Source: Chryseobacterium arthrosphaerae (lineage in GTDB: Bacteria > Bacteroidota > Bacteroidia > Flavobacteriales > Weeksellaceae). From it: DNA of 64,000 nucleotides. The stretch lies in assembly GCF_001684965.1 (NCBI RefSeq), contig NZ_MAYG01000012.1:620001-684000 (forward strand), written 5' to 3'. The notes under the pieces are model-generated. The model was given only the letters and a program-made list of their open reading frames with translations, was not told the DNA's origin and made no database searches. Below are positions 33,981 through 42,932 of this stretch, piece after piece. Each line of letters opens with the position of its first letter. Positions within the stretch are counted from its first letter, which is position 1. The translations under genes and the position numbers were made by a program.

Positions 33981-34322
33981 ATGAAAAAGTCATTATTCGT
34001 AGCTGCTATCGCTGCAATCTCTTTAGTTGCTTGTAAAAAAACTGAAGCTACTTCTACTGAAGGAGCAACTGATTCTGCTGCTGCTCAAGTAGCTGATTCT
34101 GCTGCTGTAGTTACTGATTCTGCTGCTAAAGTTGTTGACTCTGCTGCAACTGCTGCTGTAGGTGCTACTAAAGATGCTGCTGCTGCTACAACTGCTGCTG
34201 GTGCTGAAGTTGCTAAAGATGCTGCTAAAGGTGCTGCTGACGCTGCTAAAGGTGCTGCTGATGCTGCTAAAGGAGCTGCTGATGCTGCTAAAGATGCTGC
34301 AAAAGACGCTGCTAAGAAATAA
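33981..34322 (+). CDS. Ala-rich low-complexity lipoprotein with heptad-like repeats
   Basis: The 113-residue protein has a lipoprotein signal (AISLVAC, C18). The first half has DSAA repeats about every 8 residues (DSAAAQVA, DSAAVVT, DSAAKVV, DSAATAAV). The second half has tandem AKGAADA heptads followed by AKDAAKDAAKK. The alternating Ala, Lys and Asp pattern suggests a long amphipathic helix like LEA-type or apolipoprotein-like proteins. GCT is used for nearly every Ala codon, which leaves an artificial Ser-rich open frame on the other strand. A role in envelope stability or desiccation protection is a guess. Confidence 0.85.
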   Translation: MKKSLFVAAIAAISLVACKKTEATSTEGATDSAAAQVADSAAVVTDSAAKVVDSAATAAVGATKDAAAATTAAGAEVAKDAAKGAADAAKGAADAAKGAADAAKDAAKDAAKK

Positions 34323-34348
34323 TTCTAGCATAAGCTTAACAATAAAAG

Positions 34349-34379
34349 AACCGTTTCACCCAGTGAAACGGTTTTTTTG
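34349..34379 (+). terminator. intrinsic terminator of the Ala-rich lipoprotein gene
   Basis: AACCGTTTCAC (34349-34359) and GTGAAACGGTT (34363-34373) form a perfect stem followed by TTTTTT. The remaining spacer to 34618 shows no gene. Confidence 0.9.
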
Positions 34380-34618
34380 TGCTTTATCATCAACTCTTCT
34401 CATGTTATGATAAACCGAAGTGAAGCAATCTGCAAATAATGAGACAAAGTTTTTTGTTTCACAACATACATGGCTATAAGCTGCCGGGAGATTACTGAAG
34501 CTTAAAAAAGCAATTATTGATCTCGTATTTATCTAAGGTAAATGTATTATGCTGTTGTTGGCTTTCAGTAATTATGACTGATTGTTACTTTCAGTCTTAT
34601 TCTTCCAGCTACCATCCT

Positions 34619-35386
34619 TTATCCTTTCTTCTGCCTCAACGATTCATAGCAGGTAATAGCCACAGCATTGCTCAGGTTCAGGGAATCAATACTTCCGGCC
34701 ATCGGAATCAGTGTGTTTTTCCCTTTTCCGATCCAGAAATCACTTAAACCTGAATGTTCGGTCCCGAATAATACTGCTGAACGTTGTGTAAAATCTCTTT
34801 TATAAAGGTCTTCAGCACTTTCATCCATCAGGGTTGTATAGATATTGAAACGGTTTTTCTGAAGAAACTCCAGGGTTTCCGCATTTTCAGCCTGATAGAC
34901 TTCCATTCCGAAAAGACAGCCTACACTGGATCTGATGACATTAGGATTGTAAAAGTCTGTTTTTCCGTCTGCCACAATAAGAGCATCCACCCCGAATGCT
35001 TCGCAGCTTCTTAAAATAGCTCCAAGATTTCCGGGTTTTTCAACGCCTTCAACAATGATGACCGTAGAGTTATCTTTCGGAATAAATGAAGAAAGGGGTG
35101 TTTCTTTTGCCGTGTATACTCCAATGATTCCTTCAGAACTTCCTCTGTAAGCAATCTTTTCATATACTTTTTCACTTACATAATGGATTTTTCCTTCAGG
35201 AAGCGTTCCTTTAAAGATGTTTTCACAGACAAAGAACTCCACAGGCTCGAAATTGTACTGAATGGCCCTTTCATTTTCCTGCTGTCCTTCAACTACAAAA
35301 ACTTTTGATTTTTTACGGAAACGGTTGTCAGTAAGAAGCTTAGTGACATTTTTTATCTTATCGTTTTGAAAACTTTCTATCAACAT
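34619..35386 (-). CDS. SpoU/TrmH-family RNA 2'-O-methyltransferase
   Basis: The 255-residue enzyme has an N-terminal substrate-binding domain (about 1-95; KKSKVFVVEGQQENERAI) and a C-terminal trefoil-knot SPOUT domain. The three SpoU motifs are visible: PGNLGAILRSCEAFGVDA, VLFGTEHSGLS and IDSLNLSNAVAITCYE. The family methylates 2'-OH groups in tRNA or rRNA using SAM; the N-terminal domain type suggests rRNA (RlmB-like), but the target base is not determinable here. Confidence 0.93.
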   Translation of the reverse strand: MLIESFQNDKIKNVTKLLTDNRFRKKSKVFVVEGQQENERAIQYNFEPVEFFVCENIFKGTLPEGKIHYVSEKVYEKIAYRGSSEGIIGVYTAKETPLSSFIPKDNSTVIIVEGVEKPGNLGAILRSCEAFGVDALIVADGKTDFYNPNVIRSSVGCLFGMEVYQAENAETLEFLQKNRFNIYTTLMDESAEDLYKRDFTQRSAVLFGTEHSGLSDFWIGKGKNTLIPMAGSIDSLNLSNAVAITCYESLRQKKG

Positions 35387-35406
35387 TCCGCAAAATTATG
35401 CAAAAT

Positions 35407-36198
35407 TTATGATTGAATTTCTTTGATTTTGATAAAAAGGCTTTTACCCGTGATCTCAAACGGGGTTTTATTTTTTCTTTTACAATAGATGATAACTACA
35501 GTCAGAACGGCGATCGACAGAAATTTATAGAGATTTCCATAGAAATTTCCGGAAACATTTTCTGATACATTAAAGATTTCCCAGTACAGGTTCATAAAGA
35601 AATGAAGGAATATGGCAGTCCATAAATTATATTTTGATTCAATATAGGCCCATGCAAAAAATATGGATCCGAGAAATGTAATGGCGAATATTTCAGTAAG
35701 CTCTACAAGATCCTGGCTTTGATATAGATGTACCTGTGCAAAAAGTAAAGATCCTGATAATACGGATGATAAAAAGCCCAGCCTGGTAAATCTGTATAAT
35801 ATTCCGATAAGAAAAGCCCGGAAAATGATCTCTTCAAAAAAAGCTGATGAAAGGGTGTTGATAAAGAGGGGCTCCCAATGTATTGTAGGAATTATTTTAA
35901 AATGGATCAGATAGCCGATAAGCATAGGAAGAGTACCGGTAAGGGCCAAAGTGAATCCCTGGATCATGGGTTTGTTTAATGAAAACAGATCCGGAATATT
36001 TCTTTTGGGGAATAGAATTTTTAAAGTAACGATCAATGGGATCAATGTTATTGTATAAGCAGTCACATGGGCTATGGCCTTGCTGTGAAATATGCTTTTT
36101 GAAAAATTCTGGATCGTTTTAAAATAAAAGAAATCGAGGAAATAATAGATTGTAAAACCTAAGATAAAGATGAAAAAGAAGCGGATGTTTTTACTCAT
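35407..36198 (-). CDS. CPBP-family intramembrane metalloprotease
   Basis: The 263-residue polytopic protein has the CPBP (CAAX protease / bacteriocin-processing) motifs: EEIIFRAFLIG (EExxxR), a downstream FAQVHLYQ with His, and FLHFFMNLYWEI (HxxxN). I placed the start at ATG 36198 (MSKNIRFFFI), directly before the first membrane helix; the frame is open to 36285 but the extra 29 residues are polar and unlike the family. It follows the LytTR regulator gene on the same strand. Substrates are unknown. Confidence 0.88.
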   Translation of the reverse strand: MSKNIRFFFIFILGFTIYYFLDFFYFKTIQNFSKSIFHSKAIAHVTAYTITLIPLIVTLKILFPKRNIPDLFSLNKPMIQGFTLALTGTLPMLIGYLIHFKIIPTIHWEPLFINTLSSAFFEEIIFRAFLIGILYRFTRLGFLSSVLSGSLLFAQVHLYQSQDLVELTEIFAITFLGSIFFAWAYIESKYNLWTAIFLHFFMNLYWEIFNVSENVSGNFYGNLYKFLSIAVLTVVIIYCKRKNKTPFEITGKSLFIKIKEIQS

Positions 36199-36291
36199 GT
36201 CTGTTAATTTTGAGCAAAAATGTAGCTTTAAACCGATGCTTTCAAATGAATGTGATGAATGACAAAGAATAGTGACGAATGACAAAAAATA

Positions 36292-37128
36292 TCAATTCTG
36301 CTGTTGTAGCTGGGGGATAATTGAAGGAATAAAACTTCTGGAAACAGGAATTTCAAAGTCAATTTCCGGAAGAATCAATCTGTATCCCTGGGCATTTCCC
36401 TTGAGATTTGTTACTCTCCCAAGATTCACAATATAAGAGCGGTGACATTTTTTGACAGAACCTGTTTCAATCTGATGTAAAGCATTGGATAAACTTATCC
36501 TTATCAGTACTTTTTTTAAGCTGCTATTCTCTAAAAAATAGAATGTACAATAATTTTCCATGGAGCGGACACATAAAAAATCATGCTCTTGGATGGTAAG
36601 CTCTGTATTCTGTGCCGTTATTTTTAACAGGTTCTGCTGTAGCCTGGGAATGGAAGCCGTGAGATGCTGGGAAATATTCTGCGCCGTTTTTTCATTGATA
36701 TTCTTTAAATAGATATACCGTGATAAAATGTATATGACAGAAACTGGAACCCCTACTGCAAGACAATACAGGAACATATAGAAATAATTACCGAGATCCA
36801 GGGCTATATGACTTAAGAATAATGAATTGTAAAAATAAGACACAACAGAGCTCAGGAATAGGATGAAAATTATTTTTAAAAGCTCTGAACCCATATTCCA
36901 GTTGCTGAAACGGAAAGTCATAAGACTGGTAATGAAAAATGCAGTTCCGAAAATAATGCAATAGGGAAAAAGTAATAAAAACTTATAGGGATGTTGAAAG
37001 TTTTCCGTCCCAAAGGGCTGGAAAATGATCAGAAACAAATAGACGGAAATTCCTGCCCCCAGTGAAGAGATGAAAATTTCTCTGAAAGATTCGGACTTCG
37101 GATAAGGGTATAATGCAAAAGAAAACAT
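36292..37128 (-). CDS. membrane-bound LytTR-family transcriptional regulator
   Basis: The 278-residue protein has four membrane segments in its first 145 residues and a C-terminal LytTR DNA-binding domain (about 175-272): LTIQEHDFLCVRSMENYCTFYF, LKKVLIRISLSNALHQIE, KKCHRSYIVNLGRVTNLKGN. It is not a response regulator, because it lacks a receiver domain. Membrane input coupled directly to a LytTR output is a known arrangement in Bacteroidota. It precedes the CPBP protease gene on the same strand, 93 bp upstream of that gene's chosen start. Confidence 0.9.
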   Translation of the reverse strand: MFSFALYPYPKSESFREIFISSLGAGISVYLFLIIFQPFGTENFQHPYKFLLLFPYCIIFGTAFFITSLMTFRFSNWNMGSELLKIIFILFLSSVVSYFYNSLFLSHIALDLGNYFYMFLYCLAVGVPVSVIYILSRYIYLKNINEKTAQNISQHLTASIPRLQQNLLKITAQNTELTIQEHDFLCVRSMENYCTFYFLENSSLKKVLIRISLSNALHQIETGSVKKCHRSYIVNLGRVTNLKGNAQGYRLILPEIDFEIPVSRSFIPSIIPQLQQQN

Positions 37129-37159
37129 AGGCTCTTTTTTATAGGATCCGGCTCTCAGT

Positions 37160-37576
37160 TTACCGGGAAACAGGAGACTGTTCCGGGGATTTTACAAGAA
37201 TAATACTTCCGGTGAAGAGGGAAACGCAGCTTGTTATCCATAGATAATAAGCCGGGCCATAGCCTGTGATAGGGTATTGGTGTCCTGCTTCATCCACCGT
37301 TATTTCTCCTACAGATAAAAAACAGAAAGTGAGCGCCAGTGCCAGAAAACTGATTACTGCTGAAACTTTCGGTTTTTTCATCAAAAGAAGAAAAGCACTT
37401 ATAACAAGAAGAGGATTGGCCATCCATGCGATACCTCCGCCCTGCATTTCTGCCCATCCTAAAAGAAAACAGAATAATCCGGTTACATTATGGTCTTTGG
37501 TATAAACAGCATCAAAAGGCAAGGAGATAAAAAAGATAAGAATGCTTATGATAACGATGGTGTATGTTTTTTTCAT
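37160..37576 (-). CDS. small four-helix membrane protein, unknown function
   Basis: The 138-residue protein has four hydrophobic segments (about 5-22, 50-66, 72-92, 110-128). Motifs such as GWAEMQGGGIAWMANPLL lie in the loops. It has no domain I can name. Its ATG overlaps the stop of the rmuC gene by 4 bp, so it is co-translated with rmuC. The link to RmuC is positional only. Confidence 0.75.
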   Translation of the reverse strand: MKKTYTIVIISILIFFISLPFDAVYTKDHNVTGLFCFLLGWAEMQGGGIAWMANPLLVISAFLLLMKKPKVSAVISFLALALTFCFLSVGEITVDEAGHQYPITGYGPAYYLWITSCVSLFTGSIILVKSPEQSPVSR

Positions 37577-39087
37577 AGGGCCTGATTTTCTGATGGTTCA
37601 ATTAAATTACTGTTGTCTATTAGGCTTGGTGGAAGGTCTTTTTTGTTTTTTATCCCCAGGGATCTTAATTTCTGGGTCTGGATCACCAGGTTGTCATTTC
37701 CGGTATGGAGCTGCTTGTATGCGTCATTAAATACATTTTTAGCCTGATCAAGATTTCTCCCTACTTTTTCAAGATTTTCAACAAAGCCTACAAATTTATC
37801 ATAAAGTTTGGCGCCCCGCTCTGCTATTTCCATGGAATTTCGGTTTTGGTACTCCCTCTTCCACAGGTCGGCAATCAGTTTAAGTGAAGTGATCAGGTTG
37901 CTGGGATTCAGCAATAGAATTCTTCTCTCATAAGCGTAGTTCCAGAGATTCTGGTCTGCCTGCATGGCGGCAATATAAGCCGGTTCGCTCGGAATGAACA
38001 TCATGACAAAATCCAATGATTTACCATAATCATCGTAAGCTTTCTGGCTCAGCTGGGTGATGTGGTTTTTGATGGATCCAAGGTGCTGGTTCAGTTTTAT
38101 GGCATAGAGGTCCGGATCATTTTCGTCAACAAGCTCTGTGAAGGCTGTCAGCGATACTTTGGAATCGATGATGACATTTCTTTCATCCGGATATTTTACC
38201 ACCGCATCGGGACGCATTTTTTTACCGGAAAATTCAGAAAACAGGGCATTGTTGTCTTCATCACGCAGCTCATGTTCCAGAAAATATTCTCTTCCTTTTA
38301 CCAGTCCGGATTTTTCCAGGATGCTTTCCAGGATCATTTCTCCCCAGTTTCCCTGGGTTTTGCTTTCGCCTTTTAATGCCCGGGTGAGTTTTTTAGCATC
38401 ATCGGAGATCTGCTGGTTGAGCTCGGCAAGTTCTTTTACTTTTTCAGCTAGGGAAAAACGTTCTTTATTTTCCTTTTCATAGGCTTCATTGACTTTATTT
38501 TTTAAGTCCGCTATTTTTTCCTGGAACGGGTCGAGGATGGTTTTTAAATTATTTTGATTTAAAGCGGTAAACTTTTCTGTTTTTTCCTCCAGAATTTTAT
38601 TGGCCAGATTTTCAAACTGAAGTTTTGACTCCTCCTGTATTTTAACGATCTCCTCTTTCTGGTTGTTTAAAGACTGCTGAAGGCTCTCGTTCTTTGCCGA
38701 CAGTTCTGAATTTTTGGCAAAAAGATCCTGTTTCTCAATGATATGGGTGTCTATTTGGGAAGTCTGCTTCAGATTGATCTGTTTTAATTCCTGAAACTGG
38801 AGGGTAAGAGAAGAATGTTCGGCAGAGATTTTTGAGAATTCGCTTTTCAGATCGTTCAGCAAGTCCTGCTGTAGCATATTCTGTTCTTTCTCCTGGCTGA
38901 TCTGCTGATGGAGTTCCTGAATTTTCAGATTGGAATTTTCAAGATCAGATTTGTTTTTGATAAACAGCGTATTGAGCTCATCAAAAGAACTTCTTGAAAC
39001 CATTGAGGATTTCAGTGCAAAATATAAAATAATTGCGCCCAATATCCCGCCGGCAATAAATCCAATAATTAAATATATCATCTCCAT
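37573..39087 (-). CDS. rmuC: DNA recombination protein RmuC
   Basis: The 504-residue protein has an N-terminal membrane anchor (about 4-25), a long coiled coil (about 35-225, rich in Gln/Lys/Leu heptads), and the RmuC domain (about 240-450) with GNWGEMILESILEKSGLVKG, RPDAVVKYPDERNVIIDSK and MMFIPSEPAY. RmuC resembles nucleases of the PD-(D/E)xK class and limits inversion-type recombination. Length and domain order are normal. Confidence 0.93.
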   Translation of the reverse strand: MEMIYLIIGFIAGGILGAIILYFALKSSMVSRSSFDELNTLFIKNKSDLENSNLKIQELHQQISQEKEQNMLQQDLLNDLKSEFSKISAEHSSLTLQFQELKQINLKQTSQIDTHIIEKQDLFAKNSELSAKNESLQQSLNNQKEEIVKIQEESKLQFENLANKILEEKTEKFTALNQNNLKTILDPFQEKIADLKNKVNEAYEKENKERFSLAEKVKELAELNQQISDDAKKLTRALKGESKTQGNWGEMILESILEKSGLVKGREYFLEHELRDEDNNALFSEFSGKKMRPDAVVKYPDERNVIIDSKVSLTAFTELVDENDPDLYAIKLNQHLGSIKNHITQLSQKAYDDYGKSLDFVMMFIPSEPAYIAAMQADQNLWNYAYERRILLLNPSNLITSLKLIADLWKREYQNRNSMEIAERGAKLYDKFVGFVENLEKVGRNLDQAKNVFNDAYKQLHTGNDNLVIQTQKLRSLGIKNKKDLPPSLIDNSNLIEPSENQAL

Positions 39088-39286
39088 CTTTCAAAATTAT
39101 GAAAAAAAGCTGGGTGAAAAAATATACTTACAATGCCTGGAAACATAAAATAAGGGTGATCAATGAAAAAGTGTCACAATGAACATGGTTAAATGATAGA
39201 TGTCTTTTTTTAAAAGGCCGTGCTTATTGCCTGAGGTATCCTTTCTTAATTAGAATCGCTATATTTATAGGAAATTTCCGAAGTAT

Positions 39287-39961
39287 ATGAATATTTTGTT
39301 GGTAGAAGATGATCAGAGAATCAGCAACTTCCTGATAAAAGGGCTTTCCGAAGCCGGATACAATATGACGCTGGCTGATTCAGGAGAAAAAGCACGGGAA
39401 CTTATTCATACCTATGATTTTGATATTATTCTGATGGATATTATGCTTCCGGGACTGGATGGAATGCAGCTTACCCAGATCATCCGTTTCAAAGGGAATT
39501 ATACGCCGATACTGGTCTTAAGTGCCTTAAACAGCCCCGATGATAAAATTAAAATGCTGGATCTGGGAGCCGATGATTATTTATCAAAACCCTTTCACTT
39601 TGAAGAGCTGATCTCAAGGATCAAGGCGTTGACCAGAAGAAATAAGCTGAGCTACCAAAAAGAAGATCATTACCTGTCTTGCGGAAATATTACTGTTGAT
39701 ACCGATCTTCATAAAGTGACTCAAAATGACAGAGAGATTGAGTTCTCACCTACAGAATACAAGCTATTCACATTCCTGATGGAGAATAAGAATAAGGTAT
39801 TGAGCAGGACACAGATCTTACATAAGGTCTGGGGAATTGATTTTGATAACAGCACCAATGTGGTAGATGTTTATATTTCCTATGTCCGCAACAAAATAGA
39901 TGAAACTGAACATAAGTTTATCCATACGGTAAAAGGAACAGGGTATTTAATTAAAGACTGA
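39287..39961 (+). CDS. OmpR-family response regulator
   Basis: The 224-residue regulator has a receiver domain (about 1-118) with acidic residues at 8-9, the phosphorylated D51 in ILMDIMLPGLDG, and a Lys in LSKPFHFEEL. The winged-helix output domain (about 128-222) ends VDVYISYVRNKIDETEHKFIHTVKGTGY. It lies 2 bp before its partner kinase gene and upstream of an RND efflux triad, so it likely controls metal or antimicrobial efflux (CusR/CzcR-like). The signal is not known. Confidence 0.95.
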   Translation: MNILLVEDDQRISNFLIKGLSEAGYNMTLADSGEKARELIHTYDFDIILMDIMLPGLDGMQLTQIIRFKGNYTPILVLSALNSPDDKIKMLDLGADDYLSKPFHFEELISRIKALTRRNKLSYQKEDHYLSCGNITVDTDLHKVTQNDREIEFSPTEYKLFTFLMENKNKVLSRTQILHKVWGIDFDNSTNVVDVYISYVRNKIDETEHKFIHTVKGTGYLIKD

Positions 39962-39963
39962 CC

Positions 39964-41325
39964 ATGACTCTCAGAAACAGGTTTACCCTTATTTCGAGCC
40001 TCTCATTCGGCATTGTCTCTATCATCACATCAGCGGTGATATTCTTTGCCTATTATGACAGTACCAAAATCTTTTATTTTGAAAAACTGAGAAATACGGC
40101 CCTTATCTCTGCCATTTATTACCTTGAGAAAGATGAGCTCCCGAAAGACAGACACGCACAGATCAAAAAAGAATATAATCACCTTATTCAAAATAACAGG
40201 GTGGCGGTTTATAATCAGAACAATGAGGTGACCTTCGGGCATAATCTGCAGGATAAAAATATAAAACCAGCTCACTTACAGGCTGTAAGAAATAATAAGG
40301 GCGTACAGTTTATGTCTGATAACCAGTTTTATTATGGGATTTTTTATCCCGACAATCAGGGTGACTTTGTTGTTTTTGTAAAATCTCCGAATGATTCTTT
40401 TCAGTCGCAGATCCTGAGACTGGCCATTATTATGCTTTCGGTACTTGTGATGGGATTGCTGGCGATTTATTTTCTGAGCAGATACCTTTCAAAAGTTGTA
40501 TACAAGCCTGTCTCCAATGTGGTGGAAAGAATTAATAAGGCGGAATACAATAATATCTCAACTGCCATTACGTCAACCAATACCAATGATGAAATTGATG
40601 AGCTGATCAAATCTTACAACAAATTGCTGGGAAGGATTTCTGAAAATGTGCTCCTGCAGCAGAATTTCATCAATTATGTTTCCCACGAATTTAAAACACC
40701 ATTGGCTGCTATTTCCGGAAACCTTGAAGTTTTTGCCCAAAAAGACAGAACTCCTGAAGAGTACCGGAAGGTGGCAAAAGAATCTCTGGATAACGTCTAT
40801 GAGATTGAAAATATCCTTAATAATCTTTTACTGATGTCAGGAATGACCAAGCTTGAAACTTCCCATAAACAGGTAAGGATAGACGAGCTGGTCTGGAAAA
40901 TTTATGAAAAACTGGAAGCCAGGGCAAAAGAAAAGAACTCTTCTATTAAAATACTGCTTCAGGTTACAAAACCTTCTTTACTGGAAATTCCCGGCAACGA
41001 AACCCTGCTGTATTTAGCATTATACAATATTGTTGAAAATGCCATTAAATATTCCTATGATCAGCCGGTAGTGCTTAGATTATCAGAAAAGGGAGATCAG
41101 CTGTGTATTGAGATCAGTGATCAGGGAAGAGGGATTCCTTCAGATGACCTTGTCAAAATAGCTGAAACATTCTACAGAGGAAAAAATGTGGATTCCATTA
41201 AAGGGAGTGGTATCGGTTTGTCACTTTCAAAAAGTATCTTTGATCATCATCATATTGCCATGAATATTGATTCTGTTGTGAACAAAGGAACAACAGTTAC
41301 TCTTATATTTCCGGCCCATTCCTGA
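39964..41325 (+). CDS. sensor histidine kinase
   Basis: The 453-residue kinase has two membrane helices (about 8-32 and 152-174) flanking a periplasmic sensor of about 120 residues. A HAMP-like linker and a HisKA domain follow, with H241 in NYVSHEFKTPLAAISGN. The ATPase domain shows an N box (ALYNIVENAIKYS), EISDQGRGIPSDD and GSGIGLSLSKSI. It pairs with the OmpR-family regulator just upstream. The sensor region has few cysteines or histidines, so metal sensing is not obvious. Confidence 0.94.
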   Translation: MTLRNRFTLISSLSFGIVSIITSAVIFFAYYDSTKIFYFEKLRNTALISAIYYLEKDELPKDRHAQIKKEYNHLIQNNRVAVYNQNNEVTFGHNLQDKNIKPAHLQAVRNNKGVQFMSDNQFYYGIFYPDNQGDFVVFVKSPNDSFQSQILRLAIIMLSVLVMGLLAIYFLSRYLSKVVYKPVSNVVERINKAEYNNISTAITSTNTNDEIDELIKSYNKLLGRISENVLLQQNFINYVSHEFKTPLAAISGNLEVFAQKDRTPEEYRKVAKESLDNVYEIENILNNLLLMSGMTKLETSHKQVRIDELVWKIYEKLEARAKEKNSSIKILLQVTKPSLLEIPGNETLLYLALYNIVENAIKYSYDQPVVLRLSEKGDQLCIEISDQGRGIPSDDLVKIAETFYRGKNVDSIKGSGIGLSLSKSIFDHHHIAMNIDSVVNKGTTVTLIFPAHS

Positions 41326-41329
41326 TTTT

Positions 41330-41443
41330 TCTCCCGCAGGTTTTGCTGATTGAGCAGATTCATGATCTTAGATTAATTTAAAATCTTATTAAAAGCATAT
41401 TCATAATAACGAAATCTGAGTCACCTGCAAAATCTGCGGGAGA
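41330..41443. repeat. interspersed inverted repeat, copy 2
   Basis: TCTCCCGCAG at one end is the reverse complement of CTGCGGGAGA at the other, and both arms contain a TTTTGCTGATT/AATCTGC-type extension. A decayed copy lies at 5479-5546. The pattern resembles REP-like intergenic elements; a terminator role for the kinase gene is possible. Confidence 0.6.
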
Positions 41444-41460
41444 ATAAAAATATTCAATAA

Positions 41461-41508
41461 AAGCGGGTTTTAACCCGCTTACAAAGTACAATCAAAATCC
41501 TTAGGCTT
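41461..41508. repeat. palindromic intergenic element
   Basis: AAGCGGGTT-TT-AACCCGCTT is a perfect 9-bp inverted repeat with a 2-base centre, followed at 41500-41511 by the palindrome GGCTTTAGCC. No T run follows, so it looks more like a REP-type element than a terminator. Confidence 0.5.
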
Positions 41509-41627
41509 TAGCCCAAACATAGCAGTTAAAACATAATTTCAAGAAATAAAAAAAGTTCTAATCAAACTCTAATGTTGGACTAACCGAATTTTAATTTTCT
41601 TTACAATTCCCTCTAATATTAGACAAA

Positions 41628-41635
41628 TAGCTTTG
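41628..41635 (+). promoter_or_regulatory. -7 promoter box of the RND efflux operon
   Basis: TAGCTTTG matches TAnnTTTG and ends 19 bp before the proposed TTG start at 41655. Confidence 0.5.
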
Positions 41636-41654
41636 TGGTCTTAAATAAGAGACC

Positions 41655-42929
41655 TTGAAGAAGATTTTTTTTACACTATTTTATATTCATTGCTTTAGCT
41701 TCTTTTCTGCACAGATTTCCGATACGTTGAAAATCAGCAGACAGGAGGCTGAAGCAGTTTTTCTTACCAGGAACCTGGATATGATTGCCCAGAAACTTGA
41801 GATTTCACAGGCAGAGGCCCGTGCTGTTCAGGCAAAATACTGGCCCAATCCCAAGTTAAGTATCAGCGAAGTCAATCTGTGGAGAACCTATGATATTGAA
41901 GAGCAGCCTGCACTTATAGGAAACTGGGGGAAGAATACCCAGATTTCGGCAGAGATAGAACAGGTGATTCAGACTGCGGGTAAAAGAAGGAAGAACATTG
42001 AGCTGCAAAAAATAGAAGTAGAAGGAGAAAAATATGAATTGCAGGAAGTACTTAGAGAACTCAAAAAAACTTTACGAAATACAATGACGGAGATCCTGTA
42101 CAATCAGGAACAGCAGAAAATCTATCAGGGACAGATTTCTTCTATTGAGAAACTGACTAAATCCTACAACAATCAGTTAAACCTGGGTAATATCAGCAAA
42201 GCAGAATATGTCCGATTAAAAGCTCAGGAAATTGAATTTAAGAAAAAGCTGGTTTCATTACAACAGGAAATTGAAGAGCAGCAGGTAGAACTCAAAGCTC
42301 TAATGATGATTCCGTCCCAATCTTATCTCGTTATTTCAGACTCATTCACGATGCCTGAAAAACAGCTGTCAGAAGTGGAATTGACACAATGGATGGAAAA
42401 AGCGAAAGAAAACCGTCCGGATATCCTGATCTTAAAAAATAAAGAAAAGCATGCCGCTAAAAATCTTGAGATCCAGAATGCAATGAAAACTCCCGATCTG
42501 GCTGTTTCCCTGGGATACGACCGGGGTGGAAATATCATGAAGGATTTCATTGGCCTTGGAGTGTCATTCGATCTTCCCATTTTCGACCGCAATAAAGGCA
42601 ATATCCAGGAAGCTAAACTTGAGATCGAAAAAACTAAGATTGAAACCCGCAAAAATATGCTGAAATCTGAAAATGAAATTGTTTCGGTTTTCAGAAACTA
42701 TATCAGAACGCAGGAGGTCTCGGCAGAAATAGATGAAAACTACGAATCTACATTAGACGGACTGTTGATCAGCCATGAGAAAAATTTCAGGTTAAGAAAT
42801 ATCAGCATGCTTGAATATATGGATTTCCTCGATACCTATATAGGCAATAAAATGATCATTCTGGATACCAAAAAAGAACTTAATCAATACTATGAAAACC
42901 TGCAGTATGTTGTAGGACAAGACTTATAA
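41655..42929 (+). CDS. TolC-family outer-membrane efflux protein
   Basis: The 424-residue protein is the outer-membrane channel of an RND system (CusC/CzcC-like). It starts with TTG; this start includes the whole signal peptide (KKIFFTLFYIHCFSFFSAQ) and sits properly behind the promoter box. Two repeats of long amphipathic helices are visible, for example ISRQEAEAVFLTRNLDMIAQ in the first half and LAVSLGYDRGGNIMKDFIGL plus KLEIEKTKIETRKNMLKSEN in the second. It is followed 3 bp later by the adaptor gene. Confidence 0.9.
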   Translation: MKKIFFTLFYIHCFSFFSAQISDTLKISRQEAEAVFLTRNLDMIAQKLEISQAEARAVQAKYWPNPKLSISEVNLWRTYDIEEQPALIGNWGKNTQISAEIEQVIQTAGKRRKNIELQKIEVEGEKYELQEVLRELKKTLRNTMTEILYNQEQQKIYQGQISSIEKLTKSYNNQLNLGNISKAEYVRLKAQEIEFKKKLVSLQQEIEEQQVELKALMMIPSQSYLVISDSFTMPEKQLSEVELTQWMEKAKENRPDILILKNKEKHAAKNLEIQNAMKTPDLAVSLGYDRGGNIMKDFIGLGVSFDLPIFDRNKGNIQEAKLEIEKTKIETRKNMLKSENEIVSVFRNYIRTQEVSAEIDENYESTLDGLLISHEKNFRLRNISMLEYMDFLDTYIGNKMIILDTKKELNQYYENLQYVVGQDL

Positions 42930-42932
42930 GAT

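Larger units (their letters stand above)
41326..41654. other. 329-bp spacer with two palindromic repeats and a promoter
   Basis: It holds a TCTCCCGCAG...CTGCGGGAGA inverted repeat (41330-41443), a GCGGGTTTTAACCCGC palindrome (41461-41480) with a following GGCTTTAGCC palindrome, and a promoter box for the efflux operon. No gene is seen. Confidence 0.6.

Noticed and set aside
34023..34331. Ser-rich minus-strand open frame opposite the Ala-rich lipoprotein
   Set aside because: It is the mirror of the repeated GCT-rich coding sequence and arises from the codon bias.
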